Of a stretch of 64,000 nt of DNA, positions 48,239-58,591 are shown piece after piece. This stretch comes from Serratia sp. M24T3. GTDB taxonomy: Bacteria; Pseudomonadota; Gammaproteobacteria; Enterobacterales; Enterobacteriaceae. The stretch lies in contig NZ_AJHJ01000010.1 of assembly GCF_000257645.1 (NCBI RefSeq), positions 1 to 64,000 on the forward strand, written 5' to 3'. Under the pieces are notes generated by a model. That model saw only the letters and a program-made list of their open reading frames with translations, did not search any database and was not told the DNA's origin. A program made the translations under genes and the position numbers. Numbering within the stretch: position 1 is the stretch's first letter; every line of letters begins with the position of its first letter.

Positions 48239-51200
48239 TCAGAGGTCGCCCTGATTTCTGGGGCCTGTGCTGCTCAGCGTGGCGTTACTGCCATTCTGTG
48301 CGCGATGCAGGGTTTCCATCCGTACCTGGAAAGGTGGGAATGGCAAAATAATTCCATGTTCGCGGAACCCGGCCAGAATGAGCTGGTGGATTTCATGGCG
48401 CAGCGGCATACGGTGCGCCATCTCTGCGGCGTGCATACGCAGCTCAAAGATTTGAATACCCTGCTGTAAATCAACCAGATACGCCTCAGGAGCAGGAGTA
48501 TCGAGCACGAGCGAGCACTTTTTGGCGGCATTGGTGAGAATCGACGTGACTTCTTCGCTGTTGGCCTCAACCGGCGCAGGAACGGTTAACACCACGCGGG
48601 TAACCGAATCTGACAGCGACCAGTTGATAAACTGCTCGGTGATAAAGGCCTTGTTAGGCACGATAATCTCTTTGCGATCCCAATCGACAATCGTGGTAGC
48701 GCGAGTATTAATTTTCGTCACGCTGCCCGTGAGGTTGCGAATAGTCACGGTATCGCCGATACGAATCGGTTTTTCGAACAAAATCATCAGGCCGGAGATA
48801 AAGTTGGCAAAAATCTCCTGCAGGCCGAAGCCCAGCCCAACGCCCATGGCGGCAACCAGCCATTGCAACTTGCCCCATTCGATACCCAGCATCGAGAAGC
48901 CGGTTAATCCGCCAATCAGCAACACTGCGTATTTGGTGATAGTCAACGCGGCATAGCCAGTGCCTGGCGTCAGGTCGAGGTGCTGTAACAGCGCCAGTTC
49001 AAGCAGGGCGGGCAGGTTACGAACCAGCTGTGTGGTGATAATCAGTACCAGAATGGCGATCAGCACGTGGCCCAGAGTGATCGGCTGCATGCTTTCGACG
49101 CCCTGAGTAGTTGAAGAAACATCCCACAGCTTGATGTTTTCCAGGAATGAAAACGCTGAATGGATCTCTGACCAGAGAAAAATTACCGACATCAGTGCGA
49201 CCATCGCCAGCAGCGAGCGAACCAGCCTGAGTGACTGCGAGCTGATGGCATCCAGGTCGACCACGGGTTCTTCAATCTCAATCGCGCCTTCATTACTGTT
49301 GGCCAATGGCGTTTCTTCTTCACCTTTGGCGCGCTGCGAGAGGATTTCTGCGCGGCGCTGCTTGGCACGTTCAAAGGCTATTTTGCGGCGTTGGATAAGC
49401 ATCCAACGGCGAATAATATGATAAATCACCAGCAGCAGGAACCAGATAGCCAGTGAGGTTTCCAGACGCGCGAGCAGTGCCTGCGAGGTTGCCAGATAGC
49501 CGAGCATCGAGGCAAAGGCGGCGATCAGCGGCGCGCTAAGCATCATCCACCATAGCGAGCTGTTAATCAGGTTTTCACCGTTGCCCTGCTTGTCGAGATA
49601 CAGTGGTATCCCCGCACGTTTTAGGCTCTGAGTTACCAGACCCAACAGCGCGCAAAGGATGATGAAGCACAGGCGTCCCAAGGTGTTTGAAAACTCGCGG
49701 TCATTAAGATTATCAAAGGTAATCAGTGCCATAATCAGCGGCACGATAAGCCAGATGGACAGCGAGTAATAGCGAAGTGCGCGGGAAACGCGGCGCTGTG
49801 GCCAGTTAAAGTGAGTAATGAACAGCCCTTTGGGATGCGCCAGATAATGGCTGATCATAAACAACCACAGTACCGGCAGCGTGGCGGTGACTCCATCGCC
49901 AATCGCTACCGCAATTGGAAACGGCCAGGCACTTTGCAGCCCGAAACCCAGCGCCGCCCAAAGCACCGGCAGTGGCAGGGCGACCAGAATCGACCAAAAC
50001 ACGGTGCGCGCAGTCAGGGAGAAATGATCCTGCGTGACTTTACCGACACGGCTGGTGGCCCGATCCAGGAAATTATAATAATGACGGCGCGAGCTAATAC
50101 TGACAATCACCAACACCAGCGCGCCAAACAGCGGCAGCAGTGTTTCCTTGCTGGTGACCATCATTACGGAGGCTTTGCCCAGCTGCGACAGGGTATCCAG
50201 CGACAGTAGGCGATTCAGGTCGTGCATGGTTTGCAGCGGATAGTTGAAGCCTATCGGGCTGACATCGGCCACCCAGAACAGATAGCGGTGCGCGGCGTCA
50301 TTGATATCTTTCAAAGCATCAACCAGCTGAGTATTGGCGACTTTCAACTTGGTCAGCTCGAGAATTTGCGTGTCACAGCCCGAAAGCAACGAGTTGAGTA
50401 GATCGCTCTGGGTTTTCAGCTGGGCTTGCAAGATCCTCTGTTGCGCGGTGCTTAATGGCTGGCCGTCGTCTTGCTTGCCTTGACGATACTGCTGCTGTTT
50501 GCCGAGTAAATCCTCATAGTGCAAACGCTGCACGCGCAGCTGGCCCATATCGCCATCAAGCTGTTGCGGTTTCGGCATTTCAGGCAGTTTCGCGACTTGG
50601 GCGCGGAGAGTTTCACCCAACAGCGGAGAAGCGTCGAGCCACTGCGCCTGCTCTTTGATTGTGCTCAGCGCCTGACGAACCTGCAGAGTTTGCGCCGCAG
50701 CCTGTCGCTGCTGTGAAGAGATCAGATCCATGCGCTGTGCCTGCTGGTTTAGTGCCAGCGAAAGTTCGCGGTTGGACTGCAACTGTTGGGTAATCGATTT
50801 GGGTAATTCGCCACTTTGCTCGGCCAGCTGCTCGGTTTTTTCAAGCGCCGTTTCGGCTTCACGCTGGCGTTGGCTATTGAGATTATTGCGCAGAGTCTGC
50901 AACTGTTCATCGAGACGATCGTGGCGCGTTTTATACAGTTCGGCGCGAATGCGCGATAGTTCCTGCCGGTTGCTGGCAGAAAGCTGCGCCAGCTCTAACT
51001 CGTCAACGCGGGCTTTACGGGCGTTAGATTCTGCCTGCAATGCTTTGAGCTGGGCCTGTGCCAGCGCCGATTTGTTGTTATTAAAGCTTTGCAGGCGCTG
51101 ATCGACATCCGCCAGCGCGTTACGTGCTTCAGATTGCTGCTGAGGAAGCTGGCTGAGAGAATCGCTGATATCGCGAGAACGGTCCTGCTCCTGTCGCAGC

Positions 51201-51574
51201 TGGCGCGCCTCTTCCAGCAGTTGGCTACTGACCTGCAATATTTGCTGGTCAAGCTCGGTGCTCGACAGGCTATCGTCAACAGGCAACGCCTTGTCGGCCT
51301 GAGTTTTCAGCTCCTGACGCAGACTTTGCGACAGGCGTGGAAAATCATCGATGGCGGTTTGATACTGCCCGGATCGCGCCGTGGAGGCATTGGCTTCGTC
51401 CAACCAGTTGATCGCCTTTTGCAGCGATTCAACAATTTGCGCCTGATTGGCCCCCTCCTTATTGGATTCGGCTTGTTTCAGCTCTTGCTGGAGCTGATCT
51501 TCTGAGAGCGCTGCGCTGGCATACAGCGGCAGCGCCAGCAGCAAACTCACCAATAGGGTGGGGATCAGGCGCAC
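48239..51574 (-). CDS. mscM: Miniconductance mechanosensitive channel MscM (YjeP)
   Basis: An 1111-residue MscS-superfamily channel that releases solutes on membrane tension. Signal peptide (about 1-22), a long periplasmic coiled-coil-rich region to about residue 470 (many Gln/Glu/Leu/Arg heptads), a set of membrane helices, and the C-terminal MscS core with the pore helix GVGLGFGLQEIFANFISGLMILFEKPIRIGD near residue 915 and the beta domain TKINTRATTIVDWDRKEIIVPN. Start is GTG 51574 with AAGGA 9 bases upstream. E. coli MscM has 1107 residues. Downstream of psd by 68 bases in the same operon. Confidence 0.95.
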   Translation of the reverse strand: MRLIPTLLVSLLLALPLYASAALSEDQLQQELKQAESNKEGANQAQIVESLQKAINWLDEANASTARSGQYQTAIDDFPRLSQSLRQELKTQADKALPVDDSLSSTELDQQILQVSSQLLEEARQLRQEQDRSRDISDSLSQLPQQQSEARNALADVDQRLQSFNNNKSALAQAQLKALQAESNARKARVDELELAQLSASNRQELSRIRAELYKTRHDRLDEQLQTLRNNLNSQRQREAETALEKTEQLAEQSGELPKSITQQLQSNRELSLALNQQAQRMDLISSQQRQAAAQTLQVRQALSTIKEQAQWLDASPLLGETLRAQVAKLPEMPKPQQLDGDMGQLRVQRLHYEDLLGKQQQYRQGKQDDGQPLSTAQQRILQAQLKTQSDLLNSLLSGCDTQILELTKLKVANTQLVDALKDINDAAHRYLFWVADVSPIGFNYPLQTMHDLNRLLSLDTLSQLGKASVMMVTSKETLLPLFGALVLVIVSISSRRHYYNFLDRATSRVGKVTQDHFSLTARTVFWSILVALPLPVLWAALGFGLQSAWPFPIAVAIGDGVTATLPVLWLFMISHYLAHPKGLFITHFNWPQRRVSRALRYYSLSIWLIVPLIMALITFDNLNDREFSNTLGRLCFIILCALLGLVTQSLKRAGIPLYLDKQGNGENLINSSLWWMMLSAPLIAAFASMLGYLATSQALLARLETSLAIWFLLLVIYHIIRRWMLIQRRKIAFERAKQRRAEILSQRAKGEEETPLANSNEGAIEIEEPVVDLDAISSQSLRLVRSLLAMVALMSVIFLWSEIHSAFSFLENIKLWDVSSTTQGVESMQPITLGHVLIAILVLIITTQLVRNLPALLELALLQHLDLTPGTGYAALTITKYAVLLIGGLTGFSMLGIEWGKLQWLVAAMGVGLGFGLQEIFANFISGLMILFEKPIRIGDTVTIRNLTGSVTKINTRATTIVDWDRKEIIVPNKAFITEQFINWSLSDSVTRVVLTVPAPVEANSEEVTSILTNAAKKCSLVLDTPAPEAYLVDLQQGIQIFELRMHAAEMAHRMPLRHEIHQLILAGFREHGIILPFPPFQVRMETLHRAQNGSNATLSSTGPRNQGDL

Positions 51575-51642
51575 AGGCAGTATCCTTTCACAAACTTTTA
51601 GAAAACAAATTTCTTGCAGAATCGTGATTAGCTTGCTGAAAG

Positions 51643-52554
51643 CTAAACGACGTTTTCTGGTTCTGGTATGACTGGCTCAGCAGCAGGAGCACGCAATGCC
51701 TCGGCAAACGGTTCACCCATGCGTGTCACGGTGCCGTTTTTCAGCTGTGGCATAAACGTGACCTGATCGGCAGCAAACAGGTTGATCACTGTAGATCCCA
51801 GCTTGAATCGACCCATTTCCTGACCTTTTTCCAGCGCAATAACGCCTTCACTGCCAGCGGCAGGATAGGTCCAACGTTTTATAATGCCCTCGCGCGGTGG
51901 AGTTACCTGACCCGCCCACACGGTTTCAATACTGCCGACGATGGTCGCGCCCACCAGGATTTGTACCATTGGGCCAAATTCCGTATCGAATACGCAAATA
52001 ACGCGTTCGTTGCGGGCAAACAGGTTTGGCACATTGGCCGCAGTCAGCGGGTTGACCGAGAACAAATCGCCCGGCACGTAAATCATTTCGCGCAGCACGC
52101 CGTCGCAAGGCATGTGCACGCGGTGATAGTCGCGTGGAGCCAGATAGATCGTGGCGAATTGACCTTGTTTAAACTTTTCTGCCAGCACGTAGTTACCTGC
52201 CAGCAGCGCTTCAAGCGTGTAAAAATGGCCTTTGGCCTGGAACAGTTTATCGTCGGCAATCGGGCCAAGCTGGCTGATAGCGCCATCGGCTGGCAGGCAT
52301 AGCATATCCAGACCACTCACCACCGGACGCGCACCGGCGCGCAGGGGGCGGACAAAAAATTCGTTAAACGTCGGATAGGCGGTAAAGCTCGGATCCTGCG
52401 CTTCTTTCATGTCGACTTTGTAATAGCTGGCAAACGCTTTAATCACCCAATGGGTCAGCATTGCACCACGGCGCTCTGCTCCCCAGCCAGCAAGTCGAGT
52501 AAGCCCTTGTTTAGGAAGTAAGTATTGAAGTTTTATTTTGAGCTTATCCAGCAC
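51643..52554 (-). CDS. psd: Phosphatidylserine decarboxylase proenzyme
   Basis: A 303-residue proenzyme that decarboxylates phosphatidylserine to phosphatidylethanolamine at the inner membrane. The self-cleavage motif LGST is in [12 protein letters not shown] near residue 253; cleavage before Ser makes the pyruvoyl alpha chain. Other conserved parts: [22 protein letters not shown] [12 protein letters not shown], and [19 protein letters not shown] start at GTG 52554 with AGAGGG 6 bases upstream, aligning with E. coli; a TTG two codons earlier touches the ribosome site. The C-terminal tail is shorter than in E. coli (322 residues). Confidence 0.94.
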   Translation of the reverse strand: MLDKLKIKLQYLLPKQGLTRLAGWGAERRGAMLTHWVIKAFASYYKVDMKEAQDPSFTAYPTFNEFFVRPLRAGARPVVSGLDMLCLPADGAISQLGPIADDKLFQAKGHFYTLEALLAGNYVLAEKFKQGQFATIYLAPRDYHRVHMPCDGVLREMIYVPGDLFSVNPLTAANVPNLFARNERVICVFDTEFGPMVQILVGATIVGSIETVWAGQVTPPREGIIKRWTYPAAGSEGVIALEKGQEMGRFKLGSTVINLFAADQVTFMPQLKNGTVTRMGEPFAEALRAPAAEPVIPEPENVV

Positions 52555-52789
52555 AGTCAACCCTCTTGTAAATTTATATCCTGCATATTTCGAACCGCAG
52601 AGCGTTGACTACGATCGCTTGTCTCAGCCACTTATTTGCATAAGCTTTTGGGATTTGCTCGTTTACCGACTTCCTGCAGCTCGAACTATTTTGGATATAT
52701 CCGCTATTTCTTGGCAGCGGATTTTATGAAAAATGAAATAAATAGCCTAAATGGTGTGCGGCTGATTCTAATCAAAATGACGACTTTTA

Positions 52790-53827
52790 TCAGAGGCTAT
52801 CAAAGTTTTTACGCGTTTTTACATCGGCCATACTTTCAAGGATGCGGTGATAATTATCAAAACGTTCCTCTGCAATTTCGCCTTTGTCGACGGCTTCACG
52901 GATGGCACAGCCCGGATCGCTGCCGTGTTTGCAGTCGCGGAACTTGCAGTAGCCTAGGTAAGGCCTGAATTCGATGAAGCCCTGAGTGATTTGCTCAGGT
53001 GCCAGGTGCCACAAACCAAACTCGCGAACACCCGGTGAATCGATGACGTCACCGCCGTGCTGGAAGTGGTACAAGCGAGCGGCGGTGGTGGTGTGCTGGC
53101 CCAGACCTGAGTTATCGGACACGTCATTGACCACAATCTGCTGCTTTTCAGGCGGCAATAACGCGTTGAGCAGGCTGGATTTACCCACGCCCGACTGACC
53201 GGCAAAAATGCTGATGCGGTCGGTCAATGCGGTAATGAACTCTGGCATGCCTTCACCGGTATAGCTTGAAACCTCTAACACGCGATAATTGATGCGACGA
53301 TAGATATCCATCATTTCTGCCACGAATTTGCGGCTTTCATCGTCGAGCAGGTCAATTTTATTCAGAACAATCAGCGGCTCGACTTCAACGGTTTCACACG
53401 CTACCAGATAGCGATCGATGATGTTGAGAGACAGCTCGGGTAAAATAGCCGAGACAATCACGATTTGATCAATGTTGGCGGCGATGGGTTTTACGCCGTC
53501 ATAGAAATCAGGGCGAGTCAGTACCGACGTGCGCTCATGCACGGCTTCTACGATGCCCTTGGTATCGGCGTTTTCGCCCGAGCGCCATACAACGCGGTCA
53601 CCGGTTACCAGTGAACGGATGGTCCGACGAATGTTACAGCGATGCGTGCTGCCGTCGGTAGCTTCAACGTCGGCATGCATCCCGAATCGGCTGATCACCA
53701 CGCCTTCTTGCGGTTCACCGTGCAGGGAGTCGTCCAGCTCTTTACGTTTGTCGGTCTTGGTCAGACGACGTTCGTGGTTGGCTTTAACGCGACGTTGTTG
53801 CCCTTTTGACAGTTTTATCTTAGTCAC
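52790..53827 (-). CDS. rsgA: Small ribosomal subunit biogenesis GTPase RsgA
   Basis: A 345-residue circularly permuted GTPase that checks late maturation of the 30S decoding centre. OB-fold at about 40-105, G4 motif LNKIDLLD near 155 preceding G1 [12 protein letters not shown] near 210, G3 DSPGVREF, and a C-terminal zinc site [16 protein letters not shown]. The N-terminus is basic ([17 protein letters not shown]). Start GTG 53827 with GAGG upstream. Divergent from orn, as in E. coli. Confidence 0.95.
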   Translation of the reverse strand: MTKIKLSKGQQRRVKANHERRLTKTDKRKELDDSLHGEPQEGVVISRFGMHADVEATDGSTHRCNIRRTIRSLVTGDRVVWRSGENADTKGIVEAVHERTSVLTRPDFYDGVKPIAANIDQIVIVSAILPELSLNIIDRYLVACETVEVEPLIVLNKIDLLDDESRKFVAEMMDIYRRINYRVLEVSSYTGEGMPEFITALTDRISIFAGQSGVGKSSLLNALLPPEKQQIVVNDVSDNSGLGQHTTTAARLYHFQHGGDVIDSPGVREFGLWHLAPEQITQGFIEFRPYLGYCKFRDCKHGSDPGCAIREAVDKGEIAEERFDNYHRILESMADVKTRKNFDSL

Positions 53828-53935
53828 TGCGCCTCACTTGACTGGCTTCAATCGCTCGTTGCGACCAAAAGGGCTATGATACCAGCTATTTCGTATTAAT
53901 TAACCGTTGTGGGACTATTCATGACTGGAGTCACT

Positions 53936-54523
53936 ATGTCTTTAACTGATACCAACCTGTCTTTAACTGATACCAACCCGTCTGCAAGTGAGAACAATTT
54001 AATCTGGATCGATTTGGAGATGACTGGTCTGGATCCAAAACGCGATCGAATCATCGAAATCGCGACGCTGGTCACCGATGCCAATCTCAACGTGCTGGCA
54101 GAAGGCCCGGTGATGGCAGTGTATCAATCTGAGGCGCAGCTGGGGCTCATGGACGAGTGGAACGTGCGTACTCATACCGGCAGCGGGCTGGTGGAACGAG
54201 TCAAAGCCAGCACCTTTGATGAAAATGCGGCTCAACAGGCGACGATTGAATTCCTTAAAAAGTGGGTACCCGCCGGTAAATCGCCAATCTGTGGCAACAG
54301 TGTGGGTCAGGATCGCCGCTTCCTGTTTAACTACATGCCGGAGCTGGAAGCCTATTTCCACTATCGCTATCTTGATGTCAGTACATTGAAAGAGCTGGCT
54401 CGTCGCTGGAAGCCTGAAATTCTTGCCGGTTTTACCAAGCAGGGGACACATCAGGCATTGGACGATATCCGCGAGTCGGTTGCTGAACTTGCCTATTATC
54501 GTGAGCATTTCATCCAGCTGTAA
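53936..54523 (+). CDS. orn: Oligoribonuclease
   Basis: A 195-residue DEDDh 3'-5' exoribonuclease that degrades 2-5 nt RNA and pGpG, an essential end step of RNA decay and c-di-GMP turnover. Catalytic acids: DLEMTGLD, the second Asp in GQDRRF, and [15 protein letters not shown] with the H and D. About 14 residues longer than E. coli Orn: the start region holds a tandem 21-base duplication giving [17 protein letters not shown] 53936 has CTGGAG 5 bases upstream; upstream ATGs lack a ribosome site. Confidence 0.94.
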   Translation: MSLTDTNLSLTDTNPSASENNLIWIDLEMTGLDPKRDRIIEIATLVTDANLNVLAEGPVMAVYQSEAQLGLMDEWNVRTHTGSGLVERVKASTFDENAAQQATIEFLKKWVPAGKSPICGNSVGQDRRFLFNYMPELEAYFHYRYLDVSTLKELARRWKPEILAGFTKQGTHQALDDIRESVAELAYYREHFIQL

Positions 54524-54539
54524 AAGAGTTAAAAATATT

Positions 54540-54565
54540 TTTCAGAACGCTATGTCGTTCTGAAA
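54540..54565 (+). terminator. Hairpin downstream of orn
   Basis: TTTCAGAACG / CGTTCTGAAA perfect 10-base stem with a 6-base loop, 16 bases after the orn stop. No T-run follows. Confidence 0.55.
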
Positions 54566-54658
54566 CCTCAAAATTGCCGGTTAATTGAGCTAATCGTTGT
54601 TTTAATCGGCAGTTGAACGATTTCTTGAATAAAAACGGTTTTTTTTGGGAAAGGGGGC

Positions 54659-54686
54659 TTGCGGGAGCGAAGATTTCTCGTATAAT
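54659..54686 (+). promoter_or_regulatory. Stable-RNA promoter of the tRNA-Gly cluster
   Basis: TTGCGG (54659-54664), 16-base spacer, perfect TATAAT (54681-54686), then GC-rich GCGCACC, typical of stringently controlled tRNA promoters. The first tRNA starts 40 bases further on. Confidence 0.85.
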
Positions 54687-54726
54687 GCGCACCCCGTACC
54701 GATGAAGAATTTCGTTAGTACGCAGA

Positions 54727-54802
<76 letters not shown>

Positions 54803-54884
54803 AATTTTTTTGATTGGTTTTTCAATCGATTAGATTTAGAAAAAAGAGCAGTAAAGAAAAACAGTAGTATAAGCACCATGCGAC

Positions 54885-54960
<76 letters not shown>

Positions 54961-55059
54961 AACTTTTCAAATGTTGTACTTGATGAAAAGTGAATGACTC
55001 TTCAAACGAAGAGAGTTTGCTGGAAACAATTTACAACCGATGCACATTGCATCTCCTAA

Positions 55060-55135
<76 letters not shown>

Positions 55136-55436
55136 ATTTTATTCATTCAATCAACACCCCAGTCACCACGCCACTTGCGTGACTTTTCTGTTGTTAAAAA
55201 AACAGATTGAATTAATTTTGTGAACAGAGTTATCCACAGATTTAGTTTGTTTTTTGCACTGTTCTTTATTTGATCTTCCAATATTGCCAAAAAATAACTT
55301 GCTGATTTTTAAAGATAAAAAATAAACCCAAAACGTTATAGTGATCTCTTGCGCTTTTTTGTGCAGTTGATCGGCAAAGCATTTTTATTTTTATGCACAG
55401 CGCAGAAATTCCGATTTTTACAGAAAAACTTGCGTT
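55136..55436. other. AT-rich intergenic region between glyY and queG
   Basis: About 300 bases without a gene, strongly A/T-rich from about 55190 on. It contains one perfect DnaA box (listed separately). It is the shared 3' region of glyVXY and queG. Confidence 0.5.
55230..55238 (+). promoter_or_regulatory. Consensus DnaA box
   Basis: TTATCCACA, an exact strong DnaA box, inside the AT-rich region after the tRNA-Gly genes. No second box was found nearby, so it is not an origin; it may be chance or a DnaA-titration site. Confidence 0.5.
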
Positions 55437-56594
55437 TTATGCGTCTCTAGGCAGGCCTTTTTCCACAGCGCGGATCAGCCGTTTCTTCTGTGAAGACTGC
55501 ACTTCTATCTGATGTTCGCTTCTTCTTGCCTTTTGCTGCGCGATAGCCCACTCGATATGTTCATCCAGCATGCTATTTTCTCCTTTTCTACCTTGCAGCG
55601 CTAAAACTATGTTTTCGTCGTAAGGCGCATTTCCCAGCGCCACCGAAATATTACGCAGCCAGCGCAGATGTCCAATGCGTCGAATCGGCGATCCCTCGGT
55701 GATGCGCAGGAACTTCTCTTCTTTCCAGTTAAATAACTCAATCAATTCTGGGGCATGCAGCGCTGCGCGTGGGCTAAAATCATCTTCGTCAGTCAATTGC
55801 GAATAGCGATTCCACGGGCAAATCAGCTGGCAATCATCGCAGCCATAGATTCGGTTGCCCATTAACGGACGAAATTCTTCAGGAATGGCGCCTTCAAGCT
55901 CGATAGTCAGATAAGAGATACAGCGGCGGGCATCGACCTGATAAGGCGCGACAATAGCGCCGGTCGGGCAGGTAGTGATACAGGCTACGCAGCGGCCACA
56001 CTGCTCTTCTTGCGGTTTGTCGACTGGCAAGGGCAGGTCAATCAGCAGTTCGCCGAGAAAGAACCAGGAACCAGATTCACGATTTAGAATTAGTGAGTGC
56101 TTACCAACCCAACCAAGCCCCGCCTTCTCGGCCAATGGGCGTTCCAAAATCGGTGCAGAATCGACAAACGGTCTGAAAGTCAGGGCAGTATCCGGCTGCG
56201 ATTCACTGCAAAAATTCTGAATCATGTCGCCGAGTTTTTTCAGCCGCTGGCGCAAGACTTTGTGATAATCACGGCCCAGGGCGTAACGGCTAACATAACC
56301 AAGTGTTGGATTATTCAGGGTTTTCGCAAAAGCAGCCTTAGCGGGGAGATAGTTCATGCGCACGCTTATCACCCGCAGTGTTCCGGGCAGCAGCTCATGA
56401 GGACGGGCGCGCAGCATGCCGTGACGCGCCATCCACTCCATCTCTCCATGATATTGTTTATCAAGCCACTCTTGCAGCTTTGGCTCTTCTACCGACAGGT
56501 CGGTATCGCAGATGCCAACTTGCTGGAAGCCTAGCGACTGGCCCCATTGCTTGATATGTTGGGCTAATTGACTGAGATCGAGGAGGTGTGTCAT
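55437..56594 (-). CDS. queG: Epoxyqueuosine reductase QueG
   Basis: A 385-residue cobalamin-dependent iron-sulfur enzyme that reduces epoxyqueuosine to queuosine in tRNA. Two ferredoxin-type cluster motifs: CGRCVACITTCPTGA near residue 200 and CDDCQLICPWNRY near 250; N-terminal B12-binding part includes RYALGRDYHKVLR near 105. Its ATG shares the bases CATG with the oppositely oriented nnr start, so the two genes overlap by two bases and each promoter lies inside the other gene. Confidence 0.95.
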   Translation of the reverse strand: MTHLLDLSQLAQHIKQWGQSLGFQQVGICDTDLSVEEPKLQEWLDKQYHGEMEWMARHGMLRARPHELLPGTLRVISVRMNYLPAKAAFAKTLNNPTLGYVSRYALGRDYHKVLRQRLKKLGDMIQNFCSESQPDTALTFRPFVDSAPILERPLAEKAGLGWVGKHSLILNRESGSWFFLGELLIDLPLPVDKPQEEQCGRCVACITTCPTGAIVAPYQVDARRCISYLTIELEGAIPEEFRPLMGNRIYGCDDCQLICPWNRYSQLTDEDDFSPRAALHAPELIELFNWKEEKFLRITEGSPIRRIGHLRWLRNISVALGNAPYDENIVLALQGRKGENSMLDEHIEWAIAQQKARRSEHQIEVQSSQKKRLIRAVEKGLPRDA

Positions 56595-58107
56595 GACTAA
56601 CCAAATTGAAAAACAGAACCCGGCAAGTTTACCATACTCCGTCTATTCTGCGGACTGGTTAAGGAAGGCCGAAGCCGATGCTGCCCGCGATACCGGACTT
56701 TCACTGTTTACATTGATGCAGCGCGCAGCCGCGGCGGCTTTTCAGCTGGCCCGATCGAAATTTCCCCATGCTACTGAATGGCTGGTGCTTTGTGGGCACG
56801 GCAATAACGGCGGTGACGGCTATGAAGTCGCGCGGCTGGCAAAATTGGCCGGTTTGAATGTTACCGTATTGGCACTTGACAGTGAAAAGCCGCTTCCCGC
56901 TGAAGCAGAGCAGGCCAGAAGCGCGTGGATTGCGTCAGGCGGTCAGATTGGCGCAATCGCCTCTCCCTGGCCTGAGAACAGCGCGCTTATTGTTGATGCG
57001 CTGATGGGCACCGGTTTAGCTTCGGCGCCGCGAGAGCCGCTGGCTGGCTACATCAAGGCCATCAATCAATATTCCGCGCCAGTAATTTCGCTGGATCTGC
57101 CCTCGGGTCTGGCAGCAGAAACCGGTGCTGCGGCGGGAGAGGTGGTTCGTGCTGCGCTGACGATGACATTTATCGCCTTGAAACCGGGTTTGCTGACCGG
57201 GCAAGCCAGAGATTACGTCGGCGAGCTGCACTGCGACGCACTGGGCCTTCAAAGCTGGCTCAGCGGGCATCGGCCTCTTTTGCAGCGGCTGGATGCCGGG
57301 CGGTTGCCGGAATGGCTGCATCCGCGTCGTCCGTGTTCCCACAAGGGCGAGCACGGGCATTTACTGCTGGTCGGTGGAGATATCGGCTATGCAGGAGCGA
57401 TTCGCATGGCTTCAGAATCCGCACTGCGCGCTGGTGCAGGGATGGTGCGAGTACTCACTCACAAGCAACATATTGGCCCGCTGCTGACCGCGCGACCTGA
57501 ACTGATGGTGCAGGAACTTACGGAAGAATCGATTAAAGCCGGGCTTGAATGGGCCAGCGCGGTGGTAATAGGACCAGGGCTTGGCCAAAATGAGTGGGGT
57601 GAATCTGCTTTCAAGCTCCTCTCCGCTAGCGATAAACCCGCTTTGTGGGATGCTGACGCGCTTAACATGCTGGCAAAAGCTCCCGAGAAACGGCAAAATC
57701 GCGTCTTGACGCCTCATCCCGGTGAAGCAGCCCGACTTTTGGACTGTTCAGTCAAAGATATTGAAAGCGATCGCTTACTTTCATTGCATCGCCTGGTGCA
57801 GCGCTATGGCGGCGTGGTGGTATTGAAAGGCGCAGGCACGCTGATTGGCTCGCAAGAGGGGCAAATTGCACTTGCCGATGTCGGTAACGCGGGTATGGCC
57901 AGCGGCGGAATGGGTGATATCCTTTCAGGCATTATTGGCGGTCTGCTCGCTCAGAAGTTATCTTTTTATGATGCAGCATGCGCTGGAACAGTCGTTCACG
58001 GCACGGCGGCGGATATCATTGCTCAACGCCAGGGCACGCGCGGCATGCTGGCAACGGATTTGTTACATTGGATAGCCCCGACGGTTAATCCTGACCTTAA
58101 AAAATAG
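56593..58107 (+). CDS. nnr: Bifunctional NAD(P)H-hydrate repair enzyme Nnr
   Basis: A 504-residue fusion: N-terminal NAD(P)HX epimerase (about 1-225, CGHGNNGGDGYEVARL near residue 58) and C-terminal ADP-dependent NAD(P)HX dehydratase (about 230-504, KGEHGHLLLVGGD, ALVIGPGLG-like AVVIGPGLGQNEWG, TPHPGEAARLL, GNAGMASGGMGDILSG). It repairs hydrated nicotinamide cofactors. AGGAGG lies 6 bases before ATG 56593. First gene of nnr-tsaE-amiB-mutL-miaA-hfq-hflX. Confidence 0.95.
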   Translation: MTNQIEKQNPASLPYSVYSADWLRKAEADAARDTGLSLFTLMQRAAAAAFQLARSKFPHATEWLVLCGHGNNGGDGYEVARLAKLAGLNVTVLALDSEKPLPAEAEQARSAWIASGGQIGAIASPWPENSALIVDALMGTGLASAPREPLAGYIKAINQYSAPVISLDLPSGLAAETGAAAGEVVRAALTMTFIALKPGLLTGQARDYVGELHCDALGLQSWLSGHRPLLQRLDAGRLPEWLHPRRPCSHKGEHGHLLLVGGDIGYAGAIRMASESALRAGAGMVRVLTHKQHIGPLLTARPELMVQELTEESIKAGLEWASAVVIGPGLGQNEWGESAFKLLSASDKPALWDADALNMLAKAPEKRQNRVLTPHPGEAARLLDCSVKDIESDRLLSLHRLVQRYGGVVVLKGAGTLIGSQEGQIALADVGNAGMASGGMGDILSGIIGGLLAQKLSFYDAACAGTVVHGTAADIIAQRQGTRGMLATDLLHWIAPTVNPDLKK

Positions 58108-58116
58108 AAATCACCC

Positions 58117-58584
58117 ATGAATCAAATTAACTTACCTTTGCCCGATGAAGCTGCCACCCTGAAGCTTGGGGCTGATTTAGCCAACGCCTGCACTGGCGCG
58201 ACTGTCATTCATCTCTTTGGCGATCTGGGTGCCGGAAAAACCACCTTTAGTCGTGGTTTTCTGCAGGCTCGCGGTCATCAAGGCAATGTAAAAAGCCCAA
58301 CCTATACTCTGGTCGAGCCTTATCAGCTTCATCCGATGGCAGTCTATCATTTTGACCTGTATCGTCTCGCCGACCCCGAGGAGCTTGAGTTCATGGGCAT
58401 TCGCGACTACTTCACAGAAGACGCGATTTGCCTGGTTGAATGGCCTCAGCAAGGTGCGGGCGTTTTACCCGATCCCGACCTGGAACTGACGCTTGCCTAT
58501 CAGTCAGAAGGCAGATTGGCGACCATCAAAGCTGTTTCAGAGGCAGGTAACCGTTTACTGCAGATGCTACAAAAGCAAGGATAA
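58117..58584 (+). CDS. tsaE: tRNA threonylcarbamoyladenosine biosynthesis ATPase TsaE
   Basis: A 155-residue ATPase needed, with TsaB and TsaD, for the universal t6A37 tRNA modification. P-loop [14 protein letters not shown] near residue 37, [12 protein letters not shown] near 63, [22 protein letters not shown] and CLVEWPQ. It starts 9 bases after nnr and is followed by amiB after 7 bases. Confidence 0.95.
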   Translation: MNQINLPLPDEAATLKLGADLANACTGATVIHLFGDLGAGKTTFSRGFLQARGHQGNVKSPTYTLVEPYQLHPMAVYHFDLYRLADPEELEFMGIRDYFTEDAICLVEWPQQGAGVLPDPDLELTLAYQSEGRLATIKAVSEAGNRLLQMLQKQG

Positions 58585-58591
58585 TGCTGTA

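Noticed and set aside
55230..55238. Replication origin suggested by the DnaA box and AT-rich DNA
   Set aside because: Only one DnaA box and none of gidA, mioC, dnaA or rpmH nearby.
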